A stretch of DNA of 64,000 bases, taken from contig NW_027526727.1 in the NCBI RefSeq assembly GCF_052857255.1, positions 1 through 64,000 of the forward strand, read 5' to 3'. The notes beneath the pieces are model-generated. The model had not been told where the DNA came from and made no database searches. It worked only from the letters and a program-made list of their open reading frames with translations. The translations under genes and the position numbers were made by a program. Shown in pieces: positions 11,921 to 25,400 of this stretch (position 1 is the first letter of the stretch; each line of letters starts with the position of its first letter). This DNA comes from Amblyomma americanum (lineage: Eukaryota; Arthropoda; Arachnida; Ixodida; Ixodidae).

Positions 11921-12736
11921 CAACGAAACAAGCTGTTTTAGACCGAAACGAGCTAAATCTGAACACATCGGTTTTACAAGTGTTTCTCTGATGCGCGTCA
12001 AAACTTTTTCTCTTATAACTGCGCGAAAAGCATGTATTCTTGCTTAATACAGCGAAACAAGCTGTTTTAGACCGAAACGAGCTAAATCACAACACATCGA
12101 TATTACAAGTGTTCCACGTGATACTCGTCAAAACGTTTTCTCTTATAACTGCGCGAAAATCATGTATTCGTGCTTACTACAACGAAACAAGGTGTTTTAG
12201 ACCGAAACGAGCTAAATCTGCACACATCGGTTTTACAAGTATCCACGTGATACTCGTCAAAACTTTTTCTCTTATAACTGCGCAAAAAGCATGTATTCTT
12301 GCTTAATACAACGAAACAAGCTGTTTTAGACCGAAACGAGCTAAATCACAACACATCGGTTTTACAAGTGTCTCTCTGATACGCGTCAAAACTTTTTCTT
12401 CTATAACTGCGCGTAAAGCATGTATTCTTGCTTAATACAACGAAACAAGCTGTTTTAGACCGAAACGAGCTAAATCTGAACACATCGGTTTTACAAGTGT
12501 TCCTCTGATACGCGTCAAAACTTTTTCTCTCATAACTGCGCGAAAAGCATGTATTCTTGCTCAATACAGCGAAACAAGCTGTTTTAGACCGAAATGAGCT
12601 AAATCACAACACATCGGTTTTACAAGTGTTCCTCTGATACGCGTCAAAACTTTTTCTCTTATAACTGCGCGAAAAGCATGTATTCTTGCTTAATACAACG
12701 AAACAAGCTGTTTTAGACCGAAACGAGCTAAATCAC

Positions 12737-14520
12737 AAAACATCAGTTTTACAAGTGTTCCTCTGATACGCGTCTAAACTTTTTCTCTTATAACTGCGCA
12801 AAAAGCACGTATTCGTGCTTAATACAACGAAACAAGCTGTTTTAGACCGAAACGAGCTAAATCTGAACACATCGGTTTTACAAGTGTCCCTCTGACACGC
12901 GTCAAAACTTTTTCTCTTATAACTGCGCGAAAAGCATGTATTCTTGCTTAATACAGCGAAACAAGCTGTTTTAGACCGAAATGAGCTAAATCACAACACA
13001 TCGGTTTTACAAGTGTTCCTCTGATAGGCGTCAAAACTTTTTTCTCTTATAACTGCGCGAAAAGCATGTATTCTTGCTTAGTCTAACGAAACAAGCTGTT
13101 TTAGACCGAAACGAGCTAAATCACAACACATCGGTTTTACAAGTGTCTCTCTAATACGCGTCAAAACTTTTTCTCTTATAACTGCGCGAAAAGCATGTAT
13201 TCCTGCTTAATACAGCGAAACAAGCTGTTAAATTTTTTTCTCTTATAACTGCGCGAAAAGCATGTATTCTTGCTTAATACAGCGAAACAAGCTGTTTTAG
13301 ACCGAAACGAGCTAAATCACAACACATCGGTTTTACAAGTTTTCCTCTGATACGCGTCAACTCTTTTTTCTCTTATAGCTGCGCGAAAAGCATGTATTCG
13401 TGCTTAGTCCAACGAAACAAGCTGTTTTAGACCGAAACGAGGTAAATCTGAACACATCGGTTTTACAAGTGTCTCTCTAATACGCGTCAAACCTTTTTCT
13501 CTTATAACTGCGCGAAAAGCATGTATTCTTGCTTAATACAGCGAAACAAGCTGTTTTAGACCGAAACGAGCTAAATCACAACACATCGGTTTTACAAGTG
13601 TTCCTCTGATACGCGTCAACTCTTTTTTCTCCTACAACTGCGCGAAAAGCATGTATTTCTGCTTAATACAGCGAAACAAGCTGTTTTAGACCGAAACGAG
13701 CTAAATCACAACACATCGGTTTTACAAGTGTCCCTGTGACACGCGTCAATACTTTTTCTCTTATAACTGCGCGAAAAGCATGTATTCTTGCTTAATACAG
13801 CGAAACAAGCTGTTTTAGACCGACACGAGCTAAATCACAACACATCGGTTTTACAAGTGTTCCTCTGATACGCGTCCTCTTTTTTCTCTTATAACTGCGC
13901 GAAAAGCAAGTATTCGTGCTTAATACAACGAAACAAGCTGTTTTAGACCGAAACGAGCTAAATCTGAACACATCGGTTTTACAAGTGTCCCTGTGACACG
14001 CGTCAAAACTTTTTCTCTTATAACTGCGCGAAAAGCATGTATTCTTGCTTAATACAGCGAAACAAGTTGTTTTAGACCGAAACGAGCTAAATCACAACAC
14101 ATCGGTTTTACAAGTGTTCCTCTGATACGCGTCTAAACTTTTTCTCTTATAACTGCGCGAAAAGCATGTATTCGTGCTAAATACAACGAAACAAGCTGTT
14201 TTAGACCGAAACGAGCTAAATCTGAACACATCGGTTTTACAAGTGTCCCTGTGACACGCGTCAATACTTTTTCTCTTATAACTGCGCGAAAAGCATGTAT
14301 TCTTGCTTAATACAGCGAAACAAGCTGTTTTAGACCGACACGAGCTAAATCACAACACATCGGTTTTACAAGTGTTCCTCTGATACGCGTCAAATCTTTT
14401 TCTCTTATAACTGCGCGAAAAGCATGTATTCGTGCTTAATACAACGAAACAAGCTGTTTTAGACCGAAAAGAGCTAGATCTGAACACATCGGTTTTCCAA
14501 GTGCCCATGTGATACGCGTC
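12737..14520 (+). repeat. Partial HOR-A relative
   Basis: The order of variants follows HOR-A: AAAACATCAGTTTTAC at 12737, the AAGCACGTATTCGTGCTT monomer at about 12800, TTAGTCTAACG at about 13080, the 67-bp truncated monomer at 13182, GCGTCAACTC monomers, ACCGACACGAG, and GAGCTAGATCTG at about 14473. The truncated monomer here keeps AAGCTGTTAAA where the other nine copies have AAGTTGTTAAA. At about 13860-14100 it contains extra monomers absent from the copies at 2.8 and 52.2 kb. The GTGCCCATGTG monomer near 14500 lacks the 9-bp deletion carried by its counterparts. Confidence 0.8.
13182..13248 (+). repeat. Truncated monomer, AAGCTG form
   Basis: Same breakpoints and length, but it keeps C in AAGCTGTTAAA where the other nine have T. 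Either the pre-substitution form or a later conversion. Confidence 0.92.
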
Positions 14521-16822
14521 AAAACTTTTTCTCTTATAACTGCGCGAAAAGCATGTATTCGTGCTTAATACAACGAAACAAGCTGTTTTAGACCGAAATG
14601 AGCTAAATCACAACACATCGGTTTTACAAGTGTTCCTCTGATACGCGTCAAAACTTTTTCTCTTATAACTGCGCGAAAAGCATGTATTCTTGCTTAATAC
14701 AGCGAAACAAGCTGTTTTAGACCGAAACGAGCTAAATCACAACACATCGGTATTACAAGTGTTCCACGTGATACTCGTCAAAACGTTTTCTCTTATAACT
14801 GCGCGAAAAGCATGTATTCGTGCTTAATACAACGAAACAAGCTGTTTTAGACCGAAACGAGCTAAATCTGAACACATCGGTTTTACAAGTGTCCCTGTGA
14901 CACGCGTCAAAACTTTTTCTCTTATAACTGCGCGAAAAGCATGTATCCTTGCTTAATACAGCGAAACAAGCTGTTTTAGACCGACACGAGCTAAATCACA
15001 ACACATCGGTTTTACAAGTGTTCCTCTGATACGCGTCAAAACTTTTTCTCTTATAACTGCGCGAAAAGCATGTATTCGTGCTTAATACAACGAAACAAGC
15101 TGTTTTAGACCGAAACGAGCTAGATCTGAACACATCGGTTTTCCAAGTGTCCATGTGATACGCGTCAAAACTTTTTCTCTTATAACTGCGCGAAAAGCAT
15201 GTATTCTTGCTTAATACAACGAAACAAGCTGTTTTAGTCCGAAAAGAGTTAAATCTGAACACATCGGTTTTACAAGTGTTCCTCTGATACTCGTCAGAAC
15301 TTTTTCTCTTATAACTGCGCGAAAAGCATGTATTCTTGCTTAATACAACGAAACAAGCTGTTTTAGACCTAACGAGCCAAATCACAACACATCGGTATTA
15401 CAAGTGTTCCACGTGATACTCGTCAAAACTTTTTCTCTTATAACTGCGCGAAAAGCATGTATTCGTGCTTAATACAACGAAACAAGCTGTTTTAGACCGA
15501 AATGAGCTAAATCACAACACATCGGTTTTACAAGTGTTCCTCTGATACGCGTCAAAACTTTTTCTCTTATAACTGCGCGAAAAGCATGTATTCTTGCTTA
15601 ATACAGCGAAACAAGCTGTTTTAGACCGAAACGAGCTAAATCACAACACATCGGTATTACAAGTGTTCCACGTGATACTCGTCAAAACTTTTTCTCTTAT
15701 AACTGCGCGAAAAGCATGTATTCTTGCTTAATACAACGAAACAAGCTGTTTTAGACCGAAACGAGCTAAATCACAACACATCGGTTTTACAAGTATCCAC
15801 GTGATACTCGTCAAAACTTTCTCTCTTATAACTGCGCGAAAAGCATGTATTCTTGCTTAATACAACGAAACAAGCTGTTTTAGACCCAAACGAGCTAAAT
15901 CATAACACATCGGTTTTACAAGTGTCTCTCTAATAGGCGTCAAAACTTTTTCTTCTATAACTGCGCGTAAAGCATGTATTCGTGCTTAATACAACGAAAC
16001 AAATTGTTTTAGACCGAAACGAGCTAAATCTGAACACATCGGTTTTACAAGTGTCCCTGTGACACGCGTCAAAACTTTTTCTCCTATAACTGCGCGAAAA
16101 GCATGTAATCTTGCTTAATACAGCGAAACAAGCTGTTTTAGACCGAAACGAGCTAAATCACAACACAAAGGTTTACAAGTGTTCCTCTAATACGCGTCAA
16201 AACTTTTTCTCTTATAACTGCGCGAAAAGCATGTATTCTTGCTTAATACTACGAAACAAGCTGTTTTAGACCGAAACGAGCTAAATCACAACACATCGGT
16301 TTTACAAGTGTTCCTCTGATACGCGTCAAAACTTTTTCTCTTATAACGGCGCGAAAAGCATGTATTCTTGCTTAATACAGCGAAACAAGCTGTTTTAGAC
16401 CGAAACGAGCTAAATCACAACACATCGGTATTACAAGTGTTCCACGTGATACTCGTCAAAACGTTTTCTCTTATAACTGCGCGAAAAGCATGTATTCGTG
16501 CTTAATACAACGAAACAAGTTGTTTTGAGACCGAAACGAGCTAAATCTGAACACTTCGGTTTTACAAGTATCCACGTGATACTCGTCAAAACTTTTTCTC
16601 TTATAACTGCGCGAAAAGCATGTATTCTTGCTTAATACAACGAAACAAGCTGTTTTAGACCGAAACGAGCTAAATCACAACACATCGGTTTTACAAGTAT
16701 CCACCTGATACTCGTCAAAACTTTCTCTCTTATAACTGCGCGAAAAGCATGTATTCTTGCCTAATACAACGAAACAAGCTGTTTTAGACCGAAACGAGCT
16801 AAATCTGAACACATCGGTTTTA
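14521..16822 (+). repeat. 20-monomer duplication, left copy
   Basis: It aligns with 17103-19406 at an offset of 2,582 to 2,584 bp, 20 monomers. Markers shared at that spacing include the ACCGACACGAG monomer, GAGCTAGATCTG, AACACAAAGG, TACTACGAAAC, and TTGTTTTGAGACC (16520 and 19104). Left of 14521 and right of 16822 the two sites carry different variants, which sets the boundaries. Many of these markers are HOR-A markers too, so this is a locally re-amplified part of HOR-A. Confidence 0.82.
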
Positions 16823-17102
16823 CAAGTGTCTCTGATAAGCGTCAAAACGTTTTCTTCTATAACTGCGCGTAAAGCATGTATTCGTGCTTAATACAACGAA
16901 ACAAGCTCCTTTAGACCGAAACGAGCTAAATCTGAACACATCGATTTTACAAGTGTTCCTCTGATACGCGTCAAAACTTTTTGTCTTATAACTGCGCGAA
17001 AAGCATGTATTCTTGCTTAATACAACGAAACAAGCTGTTTTAGGCCGAAACGAGCCAAATCACAACACATCGGTATTACAAGTGTTCCACGTGATACTCG
17101 TC
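16823..17102 (+). repeat. Spacer monomers between the 2.58-kb copies
   Basis: About two monomers. One carries ACAAGCTCCTTTAG (16901), the variant that marks every HOR-C unit further right. The other carries CTTTTTGTCTTATAAC and TTTTAGGCCG, variants otherwise seen beside the 9-bp-deletion monomers of HOR-A. The juxtaposition of HOR-C and HOR-A markers suggests an old exchange junction here. Confidence 0.6.
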
Positions 17103-19406
17103 AAAACTTTTTCTCTTATAACTGCGCGAAAAGCATGTATTCGTGCTTAATACAACGAAACAAGCTGTTTTAGACCGAAATGAGCTAAATCACAACACAT
17201 CGGTTTTACAAGTGTTCCTCTGATACGCGTCAAAACTTTTTCTCTTATAACTGCGCGAAAAGCATGTATTCTTGCTTAATACAGCGAAACAAGCTGTTTT
17301 AGACCGAAACGAGCTAAATCACAACACATCGGTATTACAAGTGTTCCACGTGATACTCGTCAAAACGTTTTCTCTTATAACTGCGCGAAAAGCATGTATT
17401 CGTGCTTAATACAACGAAACAAGCTGTTTTAGACCGAAACGAGCTAAATCTGAACACATCGGTTTTACAAGTGTCCCTGTGACACGCGTCAAAACTTTTT
17501 CTCTTATAACTGCGCGAAAAGCATGTATCCTTGCTTAATACAGCGAAACAAGCTGTTTTAGACCGACACGAGCTAAATCACAACACATCGGTTTTACAAG
17601 TGTTCCTCTGATACGCGTCAAAACTTTTTCTCTTATAACTGCGCGAAAAGCATGTATTCGTGCTTAATACAACGAAACAAGCTGTTTTAGACCGAAACGA
17701 GCTAGATCTGAACACATCGGTTTTCCAAGTGTCCATGTGATACGCGTCAAAACTTTTTCTCTTATAACTGCGCGAAAAGCATGTATTCTTGCTTAATACA
17801 ACGAAACAAGCTGTTTTAGTCCGAAAAGAGTTAAATCTGAACACATCGGTTTTACAAGTGTTCCTCTGATACGCGTCAGAACTTTTTCTCTTATAACTGC
17901 GCGAAAAGCATGTATTCTTGCTTAATACAACGAAACAAGCTGTTTTAGACCGAAACGAGCCAAATCACAACACATCGGTATTACAAGTGTTCCACGTGAT
18001 ACTCGTCAAAACTTTTTCTCTTATAACTGCGCGAAAAGCATGTATTCTTGCTTAATACAACGAAACAAGCTGTTTTAGACCGAAATGAGCTAAATCACAA
18101 CACATCGGTTTTACAAGTGTTCCTCTGATACGCGTCAAAACTTTTTCTCTTATAACTGCGCGAAAAGCATGTATTCTTGCTTAATACAGCGAAACAAGCT
18201 GTTTTAGACCGAAACGAGCTAAATCACAACACATCGGTATTACAAGTGTTCCACGTGATACTCGTCAAAACTTTTTCTCTTATAACTGCGCGAAAAGCAT
18301 GTATTCTTGCTTAATACAACGAAACAAGCTGTTTTAGACCGAAACGAGCTAAATCACAACAAATCGGTTTTACAAGTATCCACGTGATACTCGTCAAAAC
18401 TTTCTCTCTTATAACTGCGCGAAAAGCATGTATTCTTGCTTAATACAACGAAACAAGCTGTTTTAGACCCAAACGAGCTAAATCATAACACATCGGTTTT
18501 ACAAGTGTCTCTCTAATAGGCGTCAAAACTTTTTCTTCTATAACTGCGCGTAAAGCATGTATTCGTGCTTAATACAACGAAACAAATTGTTTTAGACCGA
18601 AACGAGCTAAATCTGAACACATCGGTTTTACAAGTGTCCCTGTGACACGCGTCAAAACTTTTTCTCCTATAACTGCGCGAAAAGCATGTATTCTTGCTTA
18701 ATACAGCGAAACAAGCTGTTTTAGACCGAAACGAGCTAAATCACAACACAAAGGTTTTACAAGTGTTCCTCTAATACGCGTCAAAACTTTTTCTCTTATA
18801 ACTGCGCGAAAAGCATGTATTCTTGCTTAATACTACGAAACAAGCTGTTTTAGACCGAAACGAGCTAAATCACAACACATCGGTTTTACAAGTGTTCCTC
18901 TGATACGCGTGAAATCTTTTTCTCTTATAACTGCGCGAAAAGCATGTATTCTTGCTTAATACAGCGAAACAAGCTGTTTTAGACCGAAACGAGCTAAATC
19001 ACAACACATCGGTATTACAAGTGTTCCACGTGATACTCGTCAAAACGTTTTCTCTTATAACTGCGCGAAAAGCATGTATTCGTGCTTAATACAACGAAAC
19101 AAGTTGTTTTGAGACCGAAACGAGCTAAATCTGAACACTTCGGTTTTACAAGTATCCACGTGATACTCGTCAAAACTTTTTCTCTTATAACTGCGCGAAA
19201 AGCATGTATTCTTGCTTAATACAACGAAACAAGCTGTTTTAGACCGAAACGAGCTAAATCACAACACATCGGTTTTACAAGTATCCACGTGATACTCGTC
19301 AAAACTTTCTCTCTTATAACTGCGCGAAAAGCATGTATTCTTGCTTAATACAACGAAACAAGCTGTTTTAGACCGAAACGAGCTAAATCTGAACACATCG
19401 GTTTTA
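17103..19406 (+). repeat. 20-monomer duplication, right copy
   Basis: Partner of 14521-16822. It ends where ACACGTATCCACGTG (about 19407) begins the HOR-B variant series. Differences from the left copy are scattered single bases, such as CACAACAAATCGG at about 18356 and GCGTGAAATC at about 18907. Confidence 0.82.
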
Positions 19407-22400
19407 CACGTATCCACGTGATACTCGTCAAAACTTTTTCTCTTATAACTGCGCGAAAAGCATGTATTCTTGCTTAATACAGCGAAACAAGCTGTTTTAG
19501 ACCGAAATGAGCTAAATCACCACACATCGGTTTTACAAGTGTTCCTCTGATACGCGTCAAAACTTTTTCTTTTATAACTGCGCGAAAAGCACGTATTCTT
19601 GCTTAATACAGCGAATCAAGCTGTTTTAGACCGAAACAAGCTAAATCACAACACATCGGTATTGCAAGTGTTCCACGTGATACTCGTCAAAACTTTTTCT
19701 CTTATAACTGCGCGAAAAGAGTGTATTCTTGCTTAGTCCAACGAAACAAGCTGTTTTAGACCGAAACGAGGTAAATCTGAACACATCGGTTTTACAAGTG
19801 TCCTTGTGACAAGCCCTTAAAACTTTTTCTCTTATAACTGCGCGAAAAGCATGTATTCCTGCTTAATACAGCGAAACAAGCTGTTTTAGACCAAAACGAG
19901 CTAAATCACAACACATCGGTTTTACAAGTGTTCCTCTGATACGCGTCAAATTTTTTTCTCTTATAACTGCGCGAAAAGCATGTATTCTTGCTTAATACAG
20001 CGAAACAAGCTGTTTTAGACCGAAACGAGCTAAATCACAACACATCGGTTTTACAAGTGTTCCTCTGATACGCGACAACTCTTTTTTCTCTTATAGCTGC
20101 GCGAAAAGCATGTATTCGTGCTTAGTCCAACGAAACAAGCTGTTTTAGACCGAAACGAGGTAAATCTGAACACATCGGTTTTACAAGTGTCCCTGTGACA
20201 CGCCTTTAAAGCTTTTTCTCTTATCACTGCGCGAAAAGCATGTATTTCTGCTTAATACAGCGAAACAAGCTGTTTTAGACCGAAACGAGCTAAATCACAA
20301 CACATCGGTTTTACAATTGTTCCTCTGATACGCGTCTAAACTTTTTCTCTTATAACTGCGCGAAAAGCATGTATTCGTGCTTAATACAGCGAAACAAGCT
20401 GTTTTAGACCGAAACGAGCTAAATCACAACACATCGGTTTTACAAGTGTTCCTCTGATACGCGTCAAAACTTTTTCTCTTATAACTGCGCGAAAAGCATG
20501 TATTCGTGCTTAATACAACGAAACAAGCTGTTTTAGACCAAAACGACCTAAATCTGAACACATCGGTTTTCCAAGTGTCCATGTGATACGCGTCAAAACT
20601 TTTTCCCTTATAACTGCGCGAAAAGCATGTATTCGTGCTTAATACAACGAAACAAGCTGTTTCAGACCGAAACGAGCTAAATCTGAACACATCGGTTTTA
20701 CAAGTGTTCCTCTGATACGCGTCAAAACTTTTTCTCTTATAACTGCGCGAAAAGCATGTATTCTTGCTTAATACAGCGAAACAAGCTGTTTTAGACCGAA
20801 ATGAGCTAAATCACCACACATCGGTTTTACAAGTGTTCCTCTGATACGCGTCAAAACTTTTTCTTTTATAACTGCGCGAAAAGCATGTATTCTTGCTTAA
20901 TACAGCGAATCAAGCTGTTTTAGACCGAAACAAGCTAAATCACAACACATCGGTATTGCAAGTGTTCCACGTGATACTCGTCAAAACTTTTTCTCTTATA
21001 ACTGCGCGAAAAGAGTGTATTCTTGCTTAGTCCAACGAAACAAGCTGTTTTAGACCGAAACGAGGTAAATCTGAACACATCGGTTTTACAAGTGTCCTTG
21101 TGACAAGCCCTTAAAACTTTTTCTCTTATAACTGCGCGAAAAGCATGTATTCCTGCTTAATACAGCGAAACAAGCTGTTTTAGACCAAAACGAGCTAAAT
21201 CACAACACATCGGTTTTACAAGTGTTCCTCTGATACGCGTCAAATTTTTTTCTCTTATAACTGCGCGAAAAGCATGTATTCTTGCTTAATACAGCGAAAC
21301 AAGCTGTTTTAGACCGAAACGAGCTAAATCACAACACATCGGTTTTACAAGTGTTCCTCTGATACGCGACAACTCTTTTTTCTCTTATAGCTGCGCGAAA
21401 AGCATGTATTCGTGCTTAGTCCAACGAAACAAGCTGTTTTAGACCGAAACGAGGTAAATCTGAACACATCGGTTTTACAAGTGTCCCTGTGACACGCCTT
21501 TAAAGCTTTTTCTCTTATCACTGCGCGAAAAGCATGTATTTCTGCTTAATACAGCGAAACAAGCTGTTTTAGACCGAAACGAGCTAAATCACAACACATC
21601 GGTTTTACAATTGTTCCTCTGATACGCGTCTAAACTTTTTCTCTTATAACTGCGCGAAAAGCATGTATTCGTGCTTAATACAGCGAAACAAGCTGTTTTA
21701 GACCGAAACGAGCTAAATCACAACACATCGGTTTTACAATTGTTCCTCTGATACGCTTCTAAACTTTTTCTCTTATAACTGCGCGAAAAGCATGTATTCG
21801 TGCTTAATACAGCGAAACAAGCTGTTTTAGACCGAAACGAGCTAAATCACAACACATCGGTTTTACAAGTGTTCCTCTGATACGCGTCAAAACTTTTTCT
21901 CTTATAACTGCGCGAAAAGCATGTATTCGTGCTTAATACAACGAAACAAGCTGTTTTAGACCAAAACGACCTAAATCTGAACACATCGGTTTTCCAAGTG
22001 TCCATGTGATACGCGTCAAAACTTTTTCCCTTATAACTGCGCGAAAAGCATGTATTCGTGCTTAATACAACGAAACAAGCTGTTTCAGACCGAAACGAGC
22101 TAAATCTAACACATCGGTTTTACAAGTGTTCCTCTGATACGCGTCAAAACTTTTTCTCTTATAACTGCGCGAAAAGCATGTATTCTTGCTTAATACAGCG
22201 AAACAAGCTGTTTTAGACCGAAACGAGGTAAATCTGAACACATCGGTTTTACAAGTGTCCTTGTGACAAGCCCTTAAAACTTTTTCTCTTATAACTGCGC
22301 GAAAAGCATGTATTCCTGCTTAATACAGCGAAACAAGCTGTTTTAGACCAAAACGAGCTAAATCACAACACATCGGTTTTACAAGTGTTCCTCTGATACG

Positions 22401-25400
22401 CGTCAAATTTTTTTCTCTTATAACTGCGCGAAAAGCATGTATTCTTGCTTAATACAGCGAAACAAGCTGTTTTAGACCGAAACGAGCTAAATCACAACAC
22501 ATCGGTTTTACAAGTGTTCCTCTGATACGCGACAACTCTTTTTTCTCTTATAGCTGCGCGAAAAGCATGTATTCGTGCTTAGTCCAACGAAACAAGCTGT
22601 TTTAGACCGAAACGAGGTAAATCTGAACACATCGGTTTTACAAGTGTCCCTGTGACACGCCTTTAAAGCTTTTTCTCTTATCACTGCGCGAAAAGCATGT
22701 ATTTCTGCTTAATACAGCGAAACAAGCTGTTTTAGACCGAAACGAGCTAAATCACAACACATCGGTTTTACAATTGTTCCTCTGATACGCGTCTAAACTT
22801 TTTCTCTTATAACTGCGCGAAAAGCATGTATTCGTGCTTAATACAGCGAAACAAGCTGTTTTAGACCGAAACGAGCTAAATCACAACACATCGGTTTTAC
22901 AATTGTTCCTCTGATACGCTTCTAAACTTTTTCTCTTATAACTGCGCGAAAAGCATGTATTCGTGCTTAATACAGCGAAACAAGCTGTTTTAGACCGAAA
23001 CGAGCTAAATCACAACACATCGGTTTTACAAGTGTTCCTCTGATACGCGTCAAAACTTTTTCTCTTATAACTGCGCGAAAAGCATGTATTCGTGCTTAAT
23101 ACAACGAAACAAGCTGTTTTAGACCAAAACGACCTAAATCTGAACACATCGGTTTTCCAAGTGTCCATGTGATACGCGTCAAAACTTTTTCCCTTATAAC
23201 TGCGCGAAAAGCATGTATTCGTGCTTAATACAACGAAACAAGCTGTTTCAGACCGAAACGAGCTAAATCTAACACATCGGTTTTACAAGTGTTCCTCTGA
23301 TACGCGTCAAAACTTTTTCTCTTATAACTGCGCGAAAAGCATGTATTCTTGCTTAATACAGCGAAACAAGCTGTTTTAGACCGAAATGAGCTAAATCACC
23401 ACACATCGGTTTTACAAGTGTTCCTCTGATACGCGTCAAAACTTTTTCTTTTATAACTGCGCGAAAAGCATGTATTCTTGCTTAATACAGCGAATCAAGC
23501 TGTTTTAGACCGAAACAAGCTAAATCACAACACATCGGTATTGCAAGTGTTCCACGTGATACTCGTCAAAACTTTTTCTCTTATAACTGCGCGAAAAGAG
23601 TGTATTCTTGCTTAGTCCAACGAAACAAGCTGTTTTAGACCGAAACGAGGTAAATCTGAACACATCGGTTTTACAAGTGTCCTTGTGACAAGCCCTTAAA
23701 ACTTTCTCTCTTATAACTGCGCGAAAAGCATGTATTCCTGCTTAATACAGCGAAACAAGCTGTTTTAGACCAAAACGAGCTAAATCACAACACATCGGTT
23801 TTACAAGTGTTCCTCTGATACGCGTCAAATTTTTTTCTCTTATAACTGCGCGAAAAGCATGTATTCTTGCTTAATACAGCGAAACAAGCTGTTTTAGACC
23901 GAAACGAGCTAAATCACAACACATCGGTTTTACAAGTGTTCCTCTGATACGCGACAACTCTTTTTTCTCTTATAGCTGCGCGAAAAGCATGTATTCGTGC
24001 TTAGTCCAACGAAACAAGCTGTTTTAGACCGAAACGAGGTAAATCTGAACACATCGGTTTTACAAGTGTCCCTGTGACACGCCTTTAAAGCTTTTTCTCT
24101 TATCACTGCGCGAAAAGCATGTATTTCTGCTTAATACAGCGAAACAAGCTGTTTTAGACCGAAACGAGCTAAATCACAACACATCGGTTTTACAATTGTT
24201 CCTCTGATACGCGTCTAAACTTTTTCTCTTATAACTGCGCGAAAAGCATGTATTCGTGCTTAATACAGCGAAACAAGCTGTTTTAGACCGAAACGAGCTA
24301 AATCACAACACATCGGTTTTACAAGTGTTCCTCTGATACGCGTCAAAACTTTTTCTCTTATAACTGCGCGAAAAGCATGTATTCGTGCTTAATACAACGA
24401 AACAAGCTGTTTTAGACCAAAACGACCTAAATCTGAACACATCGGTTTTCCAAGTGTCCATGTGATACGCGTCAAAACTTTTTCCCTTATAACTGCGCGA
24501 AAAGCATGTATTCGTGCTTAATACAACGAAACAAGCTGTGTTTTAGACCGAAACGAGCTAAATCACAACACATCGGTTTTACAAGTGTTCCTCTGATACG
24601 CGTCAAAACTTTTTCTCTTATAACTGCGCGAAAAGCATGTATTCGTGCTTAATACAACGAAACAAGCTGTTTTAGACCAAAACGACCTAAATCTGAACAC
24701 ATCGGTTTTCCAAGTGTCCATGTGATACGCGTCAAAACTTTTTCCCTTATAACTGCGCGAAAAGCATGTATTCGTGCTTAATACAACGAAACAAGCTGTT
24801 TCAGACCGAAACGAGCTAAATCTAACACATCGGTTTTACAAGTGTTCCTCTGATACGCGTCAAAACTTTTTCTCTTATAACTGCGCGAAAAGCATGTATT
24901 CTTGCTTAATACAGCGAAACAAGCTGTTTTAGACCGAAACGAGGTAAATCTGAACACATCGGTTTTACAAGTGTCCTTGTGACAAGCCCTTAAAACTTTT
25001 TCTCTTATAACTGCGCGAAAAGCATGTATTCCTGCTTAATACAGCGAAACAAGCTGTTTTAGACCAAAACGAGCTAAATCACAACACATCGGTTTTACAA
25101 GTGTTCCTCTGATACGCGTCAAATTTTTTTCTCTTATAACTGCGCGAAAAGCATGTATTCTTGCTTAATACAGCGAAACAAGCTGTTTTAGACCGAAACG
25201 AGCTAAATCACAACACATCGGTTTTACAAGTGTTCCTCTGATACGCGACAACTCTTTTTTCTCTTATAGCTGCGCGAAAAGCATGTATTCGTGCTTAGTC
25301 CAACGAAACAAGCTGTTTTAGACCGAAACGAGGTAAATCTGAACACATCGGTTTTACAAGTGTCCCTGTGACACGCCTTTAAAGCTTTTTCTCTTATCAC

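Larger units (their letters stand above)
8416..12736 (+). repeat. Mixed monomer block with internal 2.1-2.2 kb duplication
   Basis: No long HOR runs through this stretch, but parts of it are duplicated. The GCATGTGTTCG variant occurs at 8411, 8670 and 10867. Sequence from about 8640 recurs 2,197-2,198 bp downstream (17 monomers). From the GCTGAATCTGAACACAGCGG variant (9241 and 11309) the offset is 2,068 bp (16 monomers), so one monomer present near 8985-9130 is missing from the second copy. A second local variant, GCGCGAAAATCATG, recurs at 10471 and 12151, 1,680 bp or 13 monomers apart. Confidence 0.8.
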
